52,578 nucleotides of DNA from contig DVFR01000048.1 in the NCBI GenBank assembly GCA_018713165.1, positions 1 to 52,578 of the forward strand, given 5' to 3'. Position numbers and translations under genes: made by a program. This document shows positions 25,085 to 33,019 of this stretch, in pieces. Positions within the stretch are counted from its first letter, which is position 1, and each line of letters starts with the position of its first letter. The stretch comes from Candidatus Coproplasma stercoravium. GTDB taxonomy: Bacteria; Bacillota; Clostridia; Christensenellales; Borkfalkiaceae. The notes beneath the pieces are model-generated. The model was given only the letters and a program-made list of their open reading frames with translations, did not search any database and was not told the DNA's origin.

Positions 25085-25897
25085 TTATCTGCTCCATTTG
25101 CTGAGTTTAGACAGCAATTTATCAAAGAAATTAACTTTATCCGAAACGATAAATTCGGTATAATACTCCGACTTGGTGATTCTTGCTTCAACGAAAGATT
25201 CAAATTCGCCGACGACGATTCCGTCGACCGACACGTTGACAGACGTGTTTTCCTTATTATAATAGACCTTAAGCTCCGATTTATCGGAATACACAATCGG
25301 GCGGGAATGAAGGGAATGCGCGCACAGCGGCGTGAGTATGAACGCATTTATATCGGGCGTGAGAACGGAACCGCCCGCCGCCAAAGAATATGCCGTCGAA
25401 CCCGTAGGCGTGCTCACAATCAGCCCGTCGGATAAATAATTATCGACAAGCGACCCGTCGATTGTGGCTGAAATATTTATAGTATTGCTGTATTTGTTGC
25501 CGTAGGTGCTGCGCTGAATGACGAAATCGTTGAGCGCGAGATACTTCTTTCCCCCGACCTCAACGGAAAGCATTATGCGTTTTTCGGTGGAATAACCGCC
25601 GCTGCAAAGAAGGTCGACCGCCTCGTCGAGCTTATCCTGCTCGAATTCGGCGAGAAATCCCATATGCCCGTAATTTATGCCCATTATTTTAACGCCGCGA
25701 CGGGCGCATTCGGCGGCTACCATAAGGATAGTGCCGTCTCCGCCGAGCACCATAAGGATATCGACCCCGTCCAAATCGTCCGGCGAGCAGACAGCCGAGC
25801 ATGAAATGCCGAAGGAGGCAAGTTTCTCCTTTATCCTGCCGATAAGTTTTAAATTATCGGGCAGATAGTTCTTGTTGAAATAAATCCCCACTTTCAT
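25085..25897 (-). CDS. nadK: NAD kinase
   Basis: NadK phosphorylates NAD+ to NADP+. In the 270-residue protein the GGDGT motif lies in VLGGDGTILMVA (about residues 47-58). NE/D-type substrate residues lie in ALNDFVIQR, and the Gly-rich STPTGSTAYSLAAGG (about 160-174) follows; these are the two family signatures. I set the start at ATG 25897 (MKVGIYFNKN), the usual beginning of family members. A near-consensus promoter ends only 9 bp before this ATG, so the mRNA is probably leaderless; no ribosome-binding site is present. Confidence 0.95.
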   Translation of the reverse strand: MKVGIYFNKNYLPDNLKLIGRIKEKLASFGISCSAVCSPDDLDGVDILMVLGGDGTILMVAAECARRGVKIMGINYGHMGFLAEFEQDKLDEAVDLLCSGGYSTEKRIMLSVEVGGKKYLALNDFVIQRSTYGNKYSNTINISATIDGSLVDNYLSDGLIVSTPTGSTAYSLAAGGSVLTPDINAFILTPLCAHSLHSRPIVYSDKSELKVYYNKENTSVNVSVDGIVVGEFESFVEARITKSEYYTEFIVSDKVNFFDKLLSKLSKWSR

Positions 25898-25906
25898 AAC
25901 GCAATC

Positions 25907-25935
25907 ATTATACAGCATTTTATGCAAATATGCAA
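25907..25935 (-). promoter_or_regulatory. Promoter of nadK-argR-recN, leaderless
   Basis: Reading leftward, TTGCAT (25930-25935) and TATAAT (25907-25912), 17-bp spacer. The nadK ATG is 9 bp past the -10 box, which predicts a 5' leader of 0-3 nt. Confidence 0.75.
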
Positions 25936-25937
25936 TA

Positions 25938-25969
25938 AAGTCCGCAGATATTTTTTAATCTGCGGACTT
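25938..25969 (-). terminator. Terminator of dxs-tlyA transcript
   Basis: A perfect 12-bp stem AAGTCCGCAGAT/ATCTGCGGACTT (25938-25949 with 25958-25969), 8-nt A/T loop. It lies just upstream of the nadK promoter and could work in both directions. Confidence 0.85.
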
Positions 25970-25989
25970 TTTTATGACACTTAGCATTT

Positions 25990-26745
25990 TTACAGTTTTA
26001 CGCCCTTTATCAGCCCGTCAAAAGGCAACGGAGCGCCTTCCTTTTCAAGCTGCACGACGTATTCAAGATTTTTGCCCTTTATCTCGGGCGCGTTCGTCAG
26101 CGCCACGGGCGCGAGAGAACATTTTACGGCAAAGTCGTAAATCTTTTTTATAATCTGCCTGTGTTTGTCGGCGCCGCGCACGATACCGTTTTTGCCTACC
26201 GACCTGCTCTCGCATTCAAACTGCGGTTTTATGAGCGCAAGCACGCTTTTTGCGTGACATAGTACTTCGCTAACGGCCTCTAATATATATGTGAGCGATA
26301 TAAAGCTGACGTCGATGGTTATCCCGTCGAGCTCCTCCGCAAAAAGGTCTTTGCTTAAGTTTCGGGCATTGAAATTATCGATAACGACTATATTTTTGCC
26401 GAGCAGGCTCTTATCGAGCTGACTTTCGCCGACATCTATGCAATACACTTTCTTTGCCCCCGCCTTTAAAAGGCAGTCGGTGAATCCTCCCGTGCTCGCT
26501 CCGATATCGGCAAAAATCTTACCTTCCGGAGAATACCCGAAATCCGACAGCGCCTTAGCGAGTTTATAGCCACCGGCCGAAACGAACGACTGTCCGCTAT
26601 CCGAAACGGCTATATCGTCATCGGGCTTTACAGTATATGAAGCCGGCTGAACTTTTCCGTTAACCGTAACGCAGCCGCGCTCAATCGCGGCCGCCGCCCT
26701 GCTGCGCGAACCGAATTTTTCTGCAAGAAATTTATCCAGCCTCAT
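25990..26745 (-). CDS. tlyA: TlyA-family rRNA 2'-O-methyltransferase
   Basis: A 251-residue protein with an N-terminal S4 RNA-binding domain (MRLDKFLAEKFGSRSRAA to about residue 60) and a Rossmann methyltransferase. The SAM-binding loop is IFADIGASTGGFTDCLL at about 78-94. KxD-K-type catalytic residues of the RrmJ/TlyA class are visible in KALSDF, TIDVSF and LIKPQFE. TlyA proteins methylate cytidines in 16S and 23S rRNA and have also been called hemolysins. The start overlaps the dxs stop by 4 bp, so the two are coupled. Confidence 0.93.
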   Translation of the reverse strand: MRLDKFLAEKFGSRSRAAAAIERGCVTVNGKVQPASYTVKPDDDIAVSDSGQSFVSAGGYKLAKALSDFGYSPEGKIFADIGASTGGFTDCLLKAGAKKVYCIDVGESQLDKSLLGKNIVVIDNFNARNLSKDLFAEELDGITIDVSFISLTYILEAVSEVLCHAKSVLALIKPQFECESRSVGKNGIVRGADKHRQIIKKIYDFAVKCSLAPVALTNAPEIKGKNLEYVVQLEKEGAPLPFDGLIKGVKL

Positions 26746-28472
26746 TTCAGCCCCGCAACGTATGCGGCAATATCGGCTACATTCAGGCCGTAGTCGTCCA
26801 TAAGTTCGCCGACGCCGCCGTGTTCGATGAATTTATCGCAATAGGCAAAGTTCTTTACGCGCCTGTCGCTGTCGGAAAACCTCACGGCGATGAGCGAACC
26901 GAATCCGCCAGCAAGAACATTGTCCTCAACGGTAACTATGTATTTCTCTTTTAACGAAGCAAGCATCCCGTCGTCGAGAGGTTTAACAAACCTCGCGTTT
27001 ATAATCTTTGCAAAAACGCCGCTCTCCGCTGCGATATCGGCCGCCCGCACGGCGCGTCGGATGGCACGCTCGCCGCAGGCAAGTATTGCAACTTTGTCGT
27101 CGCCTTCGCGCAGAACTTCCCACTTTCCGGCCTCTATTTCGGTCGTTTTTCCGAATGTGTGCACACCGTTGCGGGGATAGCGGATTGCGAGCGGGGAATT
27201 ATATGCGGCGCTGAATTCGAGCATTGCCGCAAATTCATTCTTATCCTTCGGCACCGCTATCGTAAGGTTTGGTATCATCGAAAGGTACGACAGGTCGAAC
27301 ACGCCCTGGTGCGTTTCGCCGTCCGCGCCGGATATTCCCGCGCGGTCGACGCAAAAAGTTACCGGCAGATTCTGCCCGCACACGTCGGTCACTATCTCGT
27401 CGAAGGAACGCTGCAAAAAAGTTGAATATACCGCAAAGTATGGTTTAAAGCCCTGCGTCGCCATTGCCGCGCATAAAACCGCGGCGTGTTCCTCGCAGAT
27501 GCCGACGTCGAACGAGCGTTCGGGATAGCGTGAAAAAAACCCGGAAAGCCCCAGACTTCCCGTCATCGCCGCCGTTACGGCAACTATTTTATCATTATTC
27601 CGGGCAAGTTCGCAAAGTTTTTCCCCGAGAATCTGCGAATATTCGACCGAGGCGGCTATCGGCTTTCTGTCGCCTATGCCGTGGGTGGCTTCGGGATTAT
27701 CCTCGCAGAAACTGTACCCCTTGCCCTTTTTGGTCATAACGTGCATTATGACCGAACCGTGTTTGAGCTTTTCCCTGACGAGTTTAAGTTCATTTATCAT
27801 CTCGTTAACGTCGTTTCCGTTGTAAACGCCGTCGTATTCGAGTCCGAAACGCTCAAAAATGCCCGCCCTGCGATTTTTATGATATCTTTCCTCAACGTCG
27901 TTTTTAAGCGCTTCGAGGTATTCGTGCATGCTCCCGACCGTGGGCGATATAGACATTCCGTTGTCGTTGAGTATAACGAGAATGTTGGTATCGAGCTGTT
28001 TCAGACTGACGAGCGCCTCATAGACGAGCCCGTTATTGAACGAACCGTCGCCGATAACGGCGATTACGTTAAAGTTCCTGCCCGCAAGGTCGCGCGCCTT
28101 GGCTATGCCGAGAGCTGCTGAAATCGACGTGCCCGCATGCCCTGTGTTGTAGCAGTCGTACGCGCTCTCTTCCCTCTTTGGAAAGCCCGAAAGCCCGCCG
28201 CGGCGGCGCAGTGCGGCAAAGCCGCTCTCTCTTCCCGTAAGCATTTTATGCGCGTAACACTGGTGTCCGACGTCGAAAATGAGCTTATCTTCGGGAAAAT
28301 CAAACACATAATGCAGGGCGACGGTGAGCTCCACCATGCCCAGATTGGACGAGAGATGCCCGCCGTTTTCCATTACCGATTTAATTATCTTTTTGCGGAG
28401 CTCTTCGCAAAGTGCTTCAAGCTGTTCGCCGTTCATGGCTTTGAGCTGTGCGCCCGTTATGTTATCGAACAT
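26742..28472 (-). CDS. dxs: 1-deoxy-D-xylulose-5-phosphate synthase
   Basis: Dxs joins pyruvate and glyceraldehyde-3-phosphate to start the MEP isoprenoid pathway; IspH and IspA of the same pathway are also in this window. At 576 residues it is shorter than the usual 610-640. The N-terminal thiamine-diphosphate fold has HQCYAHKMLTGR, HAGTSISAALG, and GDGSFNNGLVYEAL (metal-diphosphate motif). The transketolase-central domain has FDVGICEEHA (catalytic Glu) and RAGISGADGETHQG. AAGGAA precedes ATG. It lies 19 bp after the oapA-like gene. Confidence 0.96.
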   Translation of the reverse strand: MFDNITGAQLKAMNGEQLEALCEELRKKIIKSVMENGGHLSSNLGMVELTVALHYVFDFPEDKLIFDVGHQCYAHKMLTGRESGFAALRRRGGLSGFPKREESAYDCYNTGHAGTSISAALGIAKARDLAGRNFNVIAVIGDGSFNNGLVYEALVSLKQLDTNILVILNDNGMSISPTVGSMHEYLEALKNDVEERYHKNRRAGIFERFGLEYDGVYNGNDVNEMINELKLVREKLKHGSVIMHVMTKKGKGYSFCEDNPEATHGIGDRKPIAASVEYSQILGEKLCELARNNDKIVAVTAAMTGSLGLSGFFSRYPERSFDVGICEEHAAVLCAAMATQGFKPYFAVYSTFLQRSFDEIVTDVCGQNLPVTFCVDRAGISGADGETHQGVFDLSYLSMIPNLTIAVPKDKNEFAAMLEFSAAYNSPLAIRYPRNGVHTFGKTTEIEAGKWEVLREGDDKVAILACGERAIRRAVRAADIAAESGVFAKIINARFVKPLDDGMLASLKEKYIVTVEDNVLAGGFGSLIAVRFSDSDRRVKNFAYCDKFIEHGGVGELMDDYGLNVADIAAYVAGLK

Positions 28473-28491
28473 TAACTTTCCTTATAACAAA

Positions 28492-29220
28492 TCACTTTTC
28501 CTTCACGAAGAAGGTTGTAAACCGCGCGAATCCGAACGCAATTTTGCTGTTATATTTTATAGATATAGGTTTGCCGAACGCCTTGCCGCCGACGGTGAGC
28601 GCGCCTATCACCGCGCTTATGAGTATGGAAATAACCATGCCCTCTATCAAATCGTTCACCACAAAGTAGCCCGCAAGCACAGCGCCCGCAGAACCGCTTA
28701 TAATGCCGCATATATCGCCGATTACGTCGGAAAAGATGCTCGCAATCTTTTCGGAGTGTTTGCAAAACGTTACGGCGCGCTTCGCTCCCCTTATCTTTCT
28801 CGACGCCATGGCGTTGAACCCGTCGACGTCGCACGAAACTACGGCGTTGGCTATAATGTCGCAGCCGACGTTTAAAACGAGCAGCACCGCCAGCACTATT
28901 ATACATACGTAAACGGGGCTGTCGTTTACGGCAATTTCGGTGAGAAAGCTGAAAAGTACGCTTAAAAAGAACGAAAGAACGAGGATTGTAAGCCCCCAGC
29001 TAAGCCATACGGGCACTTTCTTTTTCTTCTTTCCCCTGTGTTTTTTTGCGTTTTTGTTTCGGGCTTCTCCCGCCTTATCCTTCGTTTCGCGCGTTTCCAC
29101 CCGATTATCTTCGCCGCCATGCGAAGAATTGCTTCCGCCTGCCGCGCCGCCGTCTTTCACGCTTTGTAAAGGCACAGCTTCGTTTTGGCCCGCCGGGTTG
29201 GCCTCATTACCATTTTTCAT
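28492..29220 (-). CDS. oapA: OapA-like OLE-RNA-associated membrane protein
   Basis: A 242-residue membrane protein. Residues 1-70 are hydrophilic, with a GKKKKK patch at 63-68. Four hydrophobic helices follow (about 71-95, 102-128, 171-189, 191-212). The loop between helices 2 and 3 has RKIR (141-144) and DVIGD (165-169), matching the RxxR and DxxxD motifs I recall for OapA, the dimeric membrane partner of OLE RNA. The gene lies immediately downstream of an OLE-like RNA and upstream of dxs, as in alkaliphilic Bacillus. Automated annotation sometimes labels such proteins as Mg/Co transporters (CorB). The ribosome-binding site is weak (GGAAA). The long basic N-terminus looks unusual. Confidence 0.78.
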   Translation of the reverse strand: MKNGNEANPAGQNEAVPLQSVKDGGAAGGSNSSHGGEDNRVETRETKDKAGEARNKNAKKHRGKKKKKVPVWLSWGLTILVLSFFLSVLFSFLTEIAVNDSPVYVCIIVLAVLLVLNVGCDIIANAVVSCDVDGFNAMASRKIRGAKRAVTFCKHSEKIASIFSDVIGDICGIISGSAGAVLAGYFVVNDLIEGMVISILISAVIGALTVGGKAFGKPISIKYNSKIAFGFARFTTFFVKEK

Positions 29221-29234
29221 ACTATTTTCCGTTT

Positions 29235-29265
29235 AAATAAAATACGCACAAATATCTTGTGCGTA
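29235..29265 (-). terminator. Terminator at end of OLE-like RNA
   Basis: A 9-bp stem (29243-29251 with 29257-29265), 5-nt loop, followed leftward by ATTTTATTT. It ends only about 15 bp before the oapA start, so oapA expression requires readthrough or an internal promoter. Confidence 0.75.
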
Positions 29266-29834
29266 AAAAAGTGAATATAGAGTGGCTTATATTAAATAAA
29301 CTTTGCGGCTTTAGGTTCGGTAGGATTTCCCCCGCGCCCACTTCCCGTCACCGAAGAAGCAGTTTCCTTTTAAGAGCGCAGACGCACAGTCTCCACATGC
29401 GCAACCGAATCGCCACTGAGTCCACACCGTAATCTCTAATACGTTGACAGTCTAGAAGCTTTCCTTGACAGCTGATGCAGGGTTTATCCTCTTTTGCAAA
29501 ACCAATTTCAAACAGCGATAGCGCATCCGGCGTGGCCGCGCCAAAAGCGCTTTGTTCTGTTATCCGCTGATTTCACTCAAGGCAGGCTACTCTGTGCCGA
29601 GCTTGCGCCCGGCGACAGGTGTATCCGCAAAACAAATTGCGGCCTCCGCGGTAAATGGGTTGGCTGTCATATGCCGTTATGCAGTTCCCATAAACCTTTA
29701 CTCCCAGCACCCACCCGCTTTTGGGCAAAGCAAGCAGATACCAGAAACTTCATAGATATGCCCTACGACGGTCTTTTAACCCCGCCTTCACTTCTGCAAC
29801 ACCTGACTAGAATACTGCGCCACTGAATATTACT
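29238..29834 (-). ncRNA. ole: OLE RNA (ornate, large, extremophilic)
   Basis: An approximately 0.6-kb stretch without a credible ORF on either strand. It has its own sigma-A promoter (29841-29869), with initiation predicted near 29834, and ends at a T-tailed hairpin. Near its ends, AGTGGC (29824-29819) pairs with GCCACT (29286-29281), a closing helix. GC-rich blocks inside suggest extensive structure. OLE RNAs are about 600 nt, lie beside isoprenoid genes between ispA and dxs, and are followed by oapA; all of this holds here. OLE binds the membrane through OapA and is linked to stress and Mg2+ responses in Bacillus halodurans. I could not run a covariance model, so identity rests on context, size and partner. 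Confidence 0.8.
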
Positions 29835-29840
29835 ATTAAT

Positions 29841-29869
29841 ATATTAACATACCGCGCAAAAAATGTCAA
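29841..29869 (-). promoter_or_regulatory. Promoter of OLE-like RNA
   Basis: Reading leftward, TTGACA (29864-29869) and TAATAT (29841-29846), 17-bp spacer, beginning 10 bp after the ispA stop. There is no coding start within 600 bp. Confidence 0.85.
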
Positions 29870-29879
29870 ATAAATTTTT

Positions 29880-30758
29880 TTATCCTTCGCGGTAACGCAC
29901 GAACGACACGACGTCCTTGAAAAACCTCGTATCCCCGTCGATTCCTTCGAGCATTTTAAGGCATCTGTCGAACATTATATCGGCATAAACACGGCACTGT
30001 TCGGCGCCGTAGAAAGTGACGTAGGTAAGTTTGTTCTCCTCCTTGTCCTTTCCCGAAGTTTTGCCGAGGTGCTCGAAATTGCCCTCCTCGTCGAGTATGT
30101 CGTCCACGAGCTGGAAGAGCCTGCCGAGGTCCTCGCCGAACTGACGGAGTTCGAGAAAATTTTTGCCCCCCGCGAGTATTGCGGGCACGGCGACGGCGGC
30201 GGAGATGAGTTTACCCGTTTTGTTTGCGACTATAAAGTCGAGCATGTCGCCGTCTTTTATGCCCTTTTCGGCACAATAAAGGTCGGCAGACTGCCCCGCA
30301 ATCATACCCGTTACTCCTGCGCAGCCGCACATGAATTTTGCGGCGTCGGCAAAGAGCTTGCCGTCGGCACAGCGCTCGAACAGAATGTAATACGCCGTAT
30401 TCAGCAACCCGTCGCCCGCAAGGACGGCATTGCCCGCCCCGAACATCTTATGGTTTGAGGGCCTGCCGCGCCTGAAATCGTCGTTGTCCATCTCGGGAAG
30501 GTCGTCGTGAATGAGCGAATACGTGTGTATCAGCTCCAGCGCGAGAGCGTAGTCCTCCACGCCGCAATTCTGCGCGCCGACGAGGTCGGCCGCCGCGAGC
30601 ATGAGAACGGGGCGGACGCGCTTGCCGCCGCTCTTCAAACTATATTTTAAACTATCGTCCAGAATCTGCGGGCGGCAGGTAAGTTCTTCATAAAACCTTT
30701 TCAGCCGTACCTCGAACGCGGAAAGATATTCCCCGTATTTTTCCTTGAATGAATACAA
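29880..30758 (-). CDS. ispA: Polyprenyl (farnesyl/geranyl) diphosphate synthase
   Basis: A 292-residue trans-prenyltransferase that condenses isopentenyl diphosphate with allylic diphosphates. The first aspartate-rich motif is HDDLPEMDNDDFRRGRP (Asp 85, 86 and 91), and the second is LVDDILDEEG near residue 217. GGKRVRP and KTGKLI are also present. Length suits a short-chain IspA-type enzyme. It begins 6 bp after folD. Exonuclease VII genes usually lie between folD and ispA in Bacillota and are missing here. The OLE-RNA promoter starts directly after its stop. Confidence 0.95.
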   Translation of the reverse strand: MYSFKEKYGEYLSAFEVRLKRFYEELTCRPQILDDSLKYSLKSGGKRVRPVLMLAAADLVGAQNCGVEDYALALELIHTYSLIHDDLPEMDNDDFRRGRPSNHKMFGAGNAVLAGDGLLNTAYYILFERCADGKLFADAAKFMCGCAGVTGMIAGQSADLYCAEKGIKDGDMLDFIVANKTGKLISAAVAVPAILAGGKNFLELRQFGEDLGRLFQLVDDILDEEGNFEHLGKTSGKDKEENKLTYVTFYGAEQCRVYADIMFDRCLKMLEGIDGDTRFFKDVVSFVRYREG

Positions 30759-30764
30759 ATTAAA

Positions 30765-31610
30765 TCAGCTCCTCGTCGCGGAAAGATATGTATTGTACAT
30801 CAGCATCGTGATGGTCATCGGCCCTACGCCGCCGGGCACGGGCGTTATATACGAGCACTTTTCTTTTACGTTTTCAAAATCGACGTCGCCGCAGAGCTTG
30901 CCGTTTTCGTCGCGGTTCATTCCCACGTCGATGACGACGGCTCCTTCCTTTATCATATCGGCGGTGATATATTTCGCCCTGCCAATCGCCGCAACCACGA
31001 TATCCGCCCCGAGGCATTTTTCTTTAAGGTCGCGCGTTTTGCTGTGGCAGAGCGTAACCGTGGCGTTTGCGTTGGTAAGCAGCATAGCCATGGGCTTGCC
31101 CACGATATTTGAACGCCCGATAACGACGGCGTTTTTTCTGGAAAGCGAAATGTTTTCGCTCTCGAACATCTTCATTACGCCGTTCGGCGTGCACGCCACG
31201 AGGCAGGGTTCGCCCATACAGAGTTTTCCCATATTTTCGGCGGAAAAACCGTCGACGTCCTTTGAAAACGGGATGAGCGAGAGTATTTTATCGGCGTCGA
31301 GATGAGCGGGAAGAGGAAGCTGGACGAGAATGCCGTTTATCTTGTTGTCAACGGCAAGGCTTCTCACAAGCTCTTCCACCCTCGCCTGGGGCGTATCTTT
31401 GTCAAGACGGTAGGCATATGACTTTATCCCCACCTCATCGCAAGCCTTTATCTTATTGCGCACATAGACTTGCGACGCGGGGTCCTCGCCCACGAGAATG
31501 ACGGCAAGTCCTATCTCCCTGCCATTCTCCTCCTTGTACGCCGCTACTTTTGCGGCTATATCGGCGCGCATGGCCTGCGCAAGTTTTTTTCCGTCGATAA
31601 GTTTATACAT
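30765..31610 (-). CDS. folD: Bifunctional methylene-THF dehydrogenase/cyclohydrolase
   Basis: FolD interconverts 5,10-methylene-, methenyl- and 10-formyl-tetrahydrofolate. The 281-residue protein has the catalytic Lys in [14 protein letters not shown] (about residue 56), [18 protein letters not shown], the NADP-binding [16 protein letters not shown] (about 165-180), and [13 protein letters not shown] near the C-terminus. ATG 31610 follows GGGAGG with 8-bp spacing; the longer upstream frame has no such site. It lies between nusB and ispA. Confidence 0.96.
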   Translation of the reverse strand: MYKLIDGKKLAQAMRADIAAKVAAYKEENGREIGLAVILVGEDPASQVYVRNKIKACDEVGIKSYAYRLDKDTPQARVEELVRSLAVDNKINGILVQLPLPAHLDADKILSLIPFSKDVDGFSAENMGKLCMGEPCLVACTPNGVMKMFESENISLSRKNAVVIGRSNIVGKPMAMLLTNANATVTLCHSKTRDLKEKCLGADIVVAAIGRAKYITADMIKEGAVVIDVGMNRDENGKLCGDVDFENVKEKCSYITPVPGGVGPMTITMLMYNTYLSATRS

Positions 31611-31669
31611 TGTTGCAACCTCCCTTGCCGCAGATAAGGCTGTCCCGCCCCGTGCGGGGCGCACAAAAA

Positions 31670-32068
31670 TCAACCCTTCCCGGCTATCACAGACGAAAGA
31701 ATGCCGCTTATGAACGACGCCGACTTTTCGGAAGAATAGCGCGAGGCGATATTTGCAGCCTCGCTCACCGCAACCTTGTCGGGAACGTCGTCGCAGTACA
31801 GAATTTCCGCAACCGCGATAAAGAGAATGCTCTTATCGGCGGGAAAAATTCTCGTTTCGGGGAAGGCCATCGATTTATTGTCGATTACTTCCGAGATTTC
31901 GGTCGAATGCTTTTCGATGAGCGATAAAATTCTGTCGCAGTATTTAACGTCGTCCTCGTTGAGTTCGCCTGCCTTGTACATGCCGTTTTTAAAGCTCTTG
32001 TCCACGGGGCGCACGAACTGCGAGGAAAATAAAATTTTGAATAAGGTTTCTCTTGCCTTTGCTCTCAT
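31670..32068 (-). CDS. nusB: Transcription antitermination factor NusB
   Basis: NusB joins NusE (S10) on boxA RNA in rRNA antitermination complexes. The 132-residue, mainly helical protein begins [19 protein letters not shown] and has [19 protein letters not shown] near the C-terminus, matching the family. ATG 32068 follows CAGGT; an in-frame TTG 12 bp earlier is less likely. The asp23-nusB-folD order is conserved in Bacillota. A hairpin between asp23 and nusB suggests partial separation of the two transcripts. Confidence 0.93.
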   Translation of the reverse strand: MRAKARETLFKILFSSQFVRPVDKSFKNGMYKAGELNEDDVKYCDRILSLIEKHSTEISEVIDNKSMAFPETRIFPADKSILFIAVAEILYCDDVPDKVAVSEAANIASRYSSEKSASFISGILSSVIAGKG

Positions 32069-32085
32069 AAGTACCTGCAAAAAGT

Positions 32086-32127
32086 AAAATATTCCCTTTG
32101 CTGAATTTAGGACAAAGGGAATATTTT
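32086..32127 (-). terminator. Hairpin between asp23 and nusB
   Basis: A 15-bp perfect stem (32086-32100 with 32113-32127) with a 12-nt loop, and TACTTTTT beyond it leftward. It lies only a few bases after the asp23 stop and should attenuate readthrough into nusB. Confidence 0.75.
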
Positions 32128-32130
32128 TGA

Positions 32131-32463
32131 TTACGCTAAGTTATCAGGGAAATCCACGTCCTGAATATGCACGTTAATTTTATCCACTTTGAATTTCGTC
32201 ATGGATTCTACGTTGTGCTTGATTGACTGCTGAATGCGGAAGGCGAGCGACGCCACGTTGTAGCCGTAGTCTACTTTAACGCTTACGTCGGCAACGATGC
32301 CGTTCTTTTCGAATTCGAGCTTAACGCCCTTGTTTTTCGTGTTAAGAAGCGATACTCCGTCGACTTCATTGATGGCAAGCGCAACGATGCCGTCGACAAT
32401 GCCCGAATCGTATGTTATTTTGCCCTTCTGATTCTGCGTAGGGTCGTGCCTGAGATGTGCCAT
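32131..32463 (-). CDS. Asp23/Gls24-family envelope stress protein
   Basis: A 110-residue Asp23-family protein (YqhY-like). Family features are ITYDSGIVDGIVALAINEVDGV at residues 17-38, here abbreviated as GIVDGIVALAINEVDGV, VKVDYGYNVASLAFRIQQS and VHIQDVDFP near the C-terminus. YqhY-type members lie before nusB in Bacillota and are linked to lipid metabolism there, often beside accBC, which is absent here. I chose ATG 32463 because GGAG has 8-bp spacing to it; an ATG 6 bp upstream is too close. It has its own TTGCAA-17-TATAAT promoter. Confidence 0.9.
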   Translation of the reverse strand: MAHLRHDPTQNQKGKITYDSGIVDGIVALAINEVDGVSLLNTKNKGVKLEFEKNGIVADVSVKVDYGYNVASLAFRIQQSIKHNVESMTKFKVDKINVHIQDVDFPDNLA

Positions 32464-32484
32464 AGTCATTTCTCCTGTATTATG

Positions 32485-32513
32485 ATTATAGCACATACTG
32501 CCGCGTTTTGCAA
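32485..32513 (-). promoter_or_regulatory. Promoter of asp23 gene
   Basis: Reading leftward, TTGCAA (32508-32513) and TATAAT (32485-32490), 17-bp spacer. It separates vegetative asp23-nusB-folD transcription from the sporulation operon upstream. Confidence 0.75.
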
Positions 32514-32523
32514 CAGGCTTTTA

Positions 32524-33009
32524 TCAAATTTCCGAATAAACGGGCATAATAATTATGTTTCCCGCCGCAACGCCTGCCTCGTTTCTGAGCATATCGTATA
32601 TCGAGAGCGCCGTGTCCATGGTAAGTTCGTCGGAATTGATGAATACGTTTACGTTTTCGGACTCGACTCCGATAGATACCACCGCATCGGAAAAGCCGAG
32701 CGATTTAATCATCGTTTCGAGCTGAAGCTCCTGCTCCATAACTTCGACGATTTGCATCTTCATGGCAACCGCGTCGGCATACTCTTCGCTGGTTTCGTCG
32801 TAGAGCGCGATGATGCTGTCGAGCTGAACGAGTTCTTCGCTCCTCGTCGTCGTGCGTTCGGAGCGGTAGGTTGCAAAGTAGTTTGCAGTCGCGGTAACGT
32901 CGTCGCCCGAGGCGGCGGTGTTCTGCGCAAGCAGAACGTTCAGCACTGCGGTGAGCGCCAGCAGGAATACGAGAGACGACATTACGATAATTTTCTTTTT
33001 CTTTGACAT
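32524..33009 (-). CDS. spoIIIAH: Stage III sporulation protein AH
   Basis: SpoIIIAH in the mother-cell membrane binds forespore SpoIIQ across the intermembrane space, part of the feeding-tube channel. The 161-residue protein has one N-terminal membrane helix (about residues 6-26), a Thr/Ser/Arg-rich stalk, a coiled-coil stretch (about 60-110) and a C-terminal ring-building (EscJ/YscJ-like) domain. AAGGAG precedes ATG 33009, with 6-bp spacing. It is the last gene of the operon. Confidence 0.92.
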   Translation of the reverse strand: MSKKKKIIVMSSLVFLLALTAVLNVLLAQNTAASGDDVTATANYFATYRSERTTTRSEELVQLDSIIALYDETSEEYADAVAMKMQIVEVMEQELQLETMIKSLGFSDAVVSIGVESENVNVFINSDELTMDTALSIYDMLRNEAGVAAGNIIIMPVYSEI

Positions 33010-33019
33010 AAATTTCTCC

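Noticed and set aside
29494-29826. A 110-codon plus-strand frame in the OLE region
   Set aside because: It is antisense to the promoter-driven structured RNA, without a ribosome-binding site or motif.
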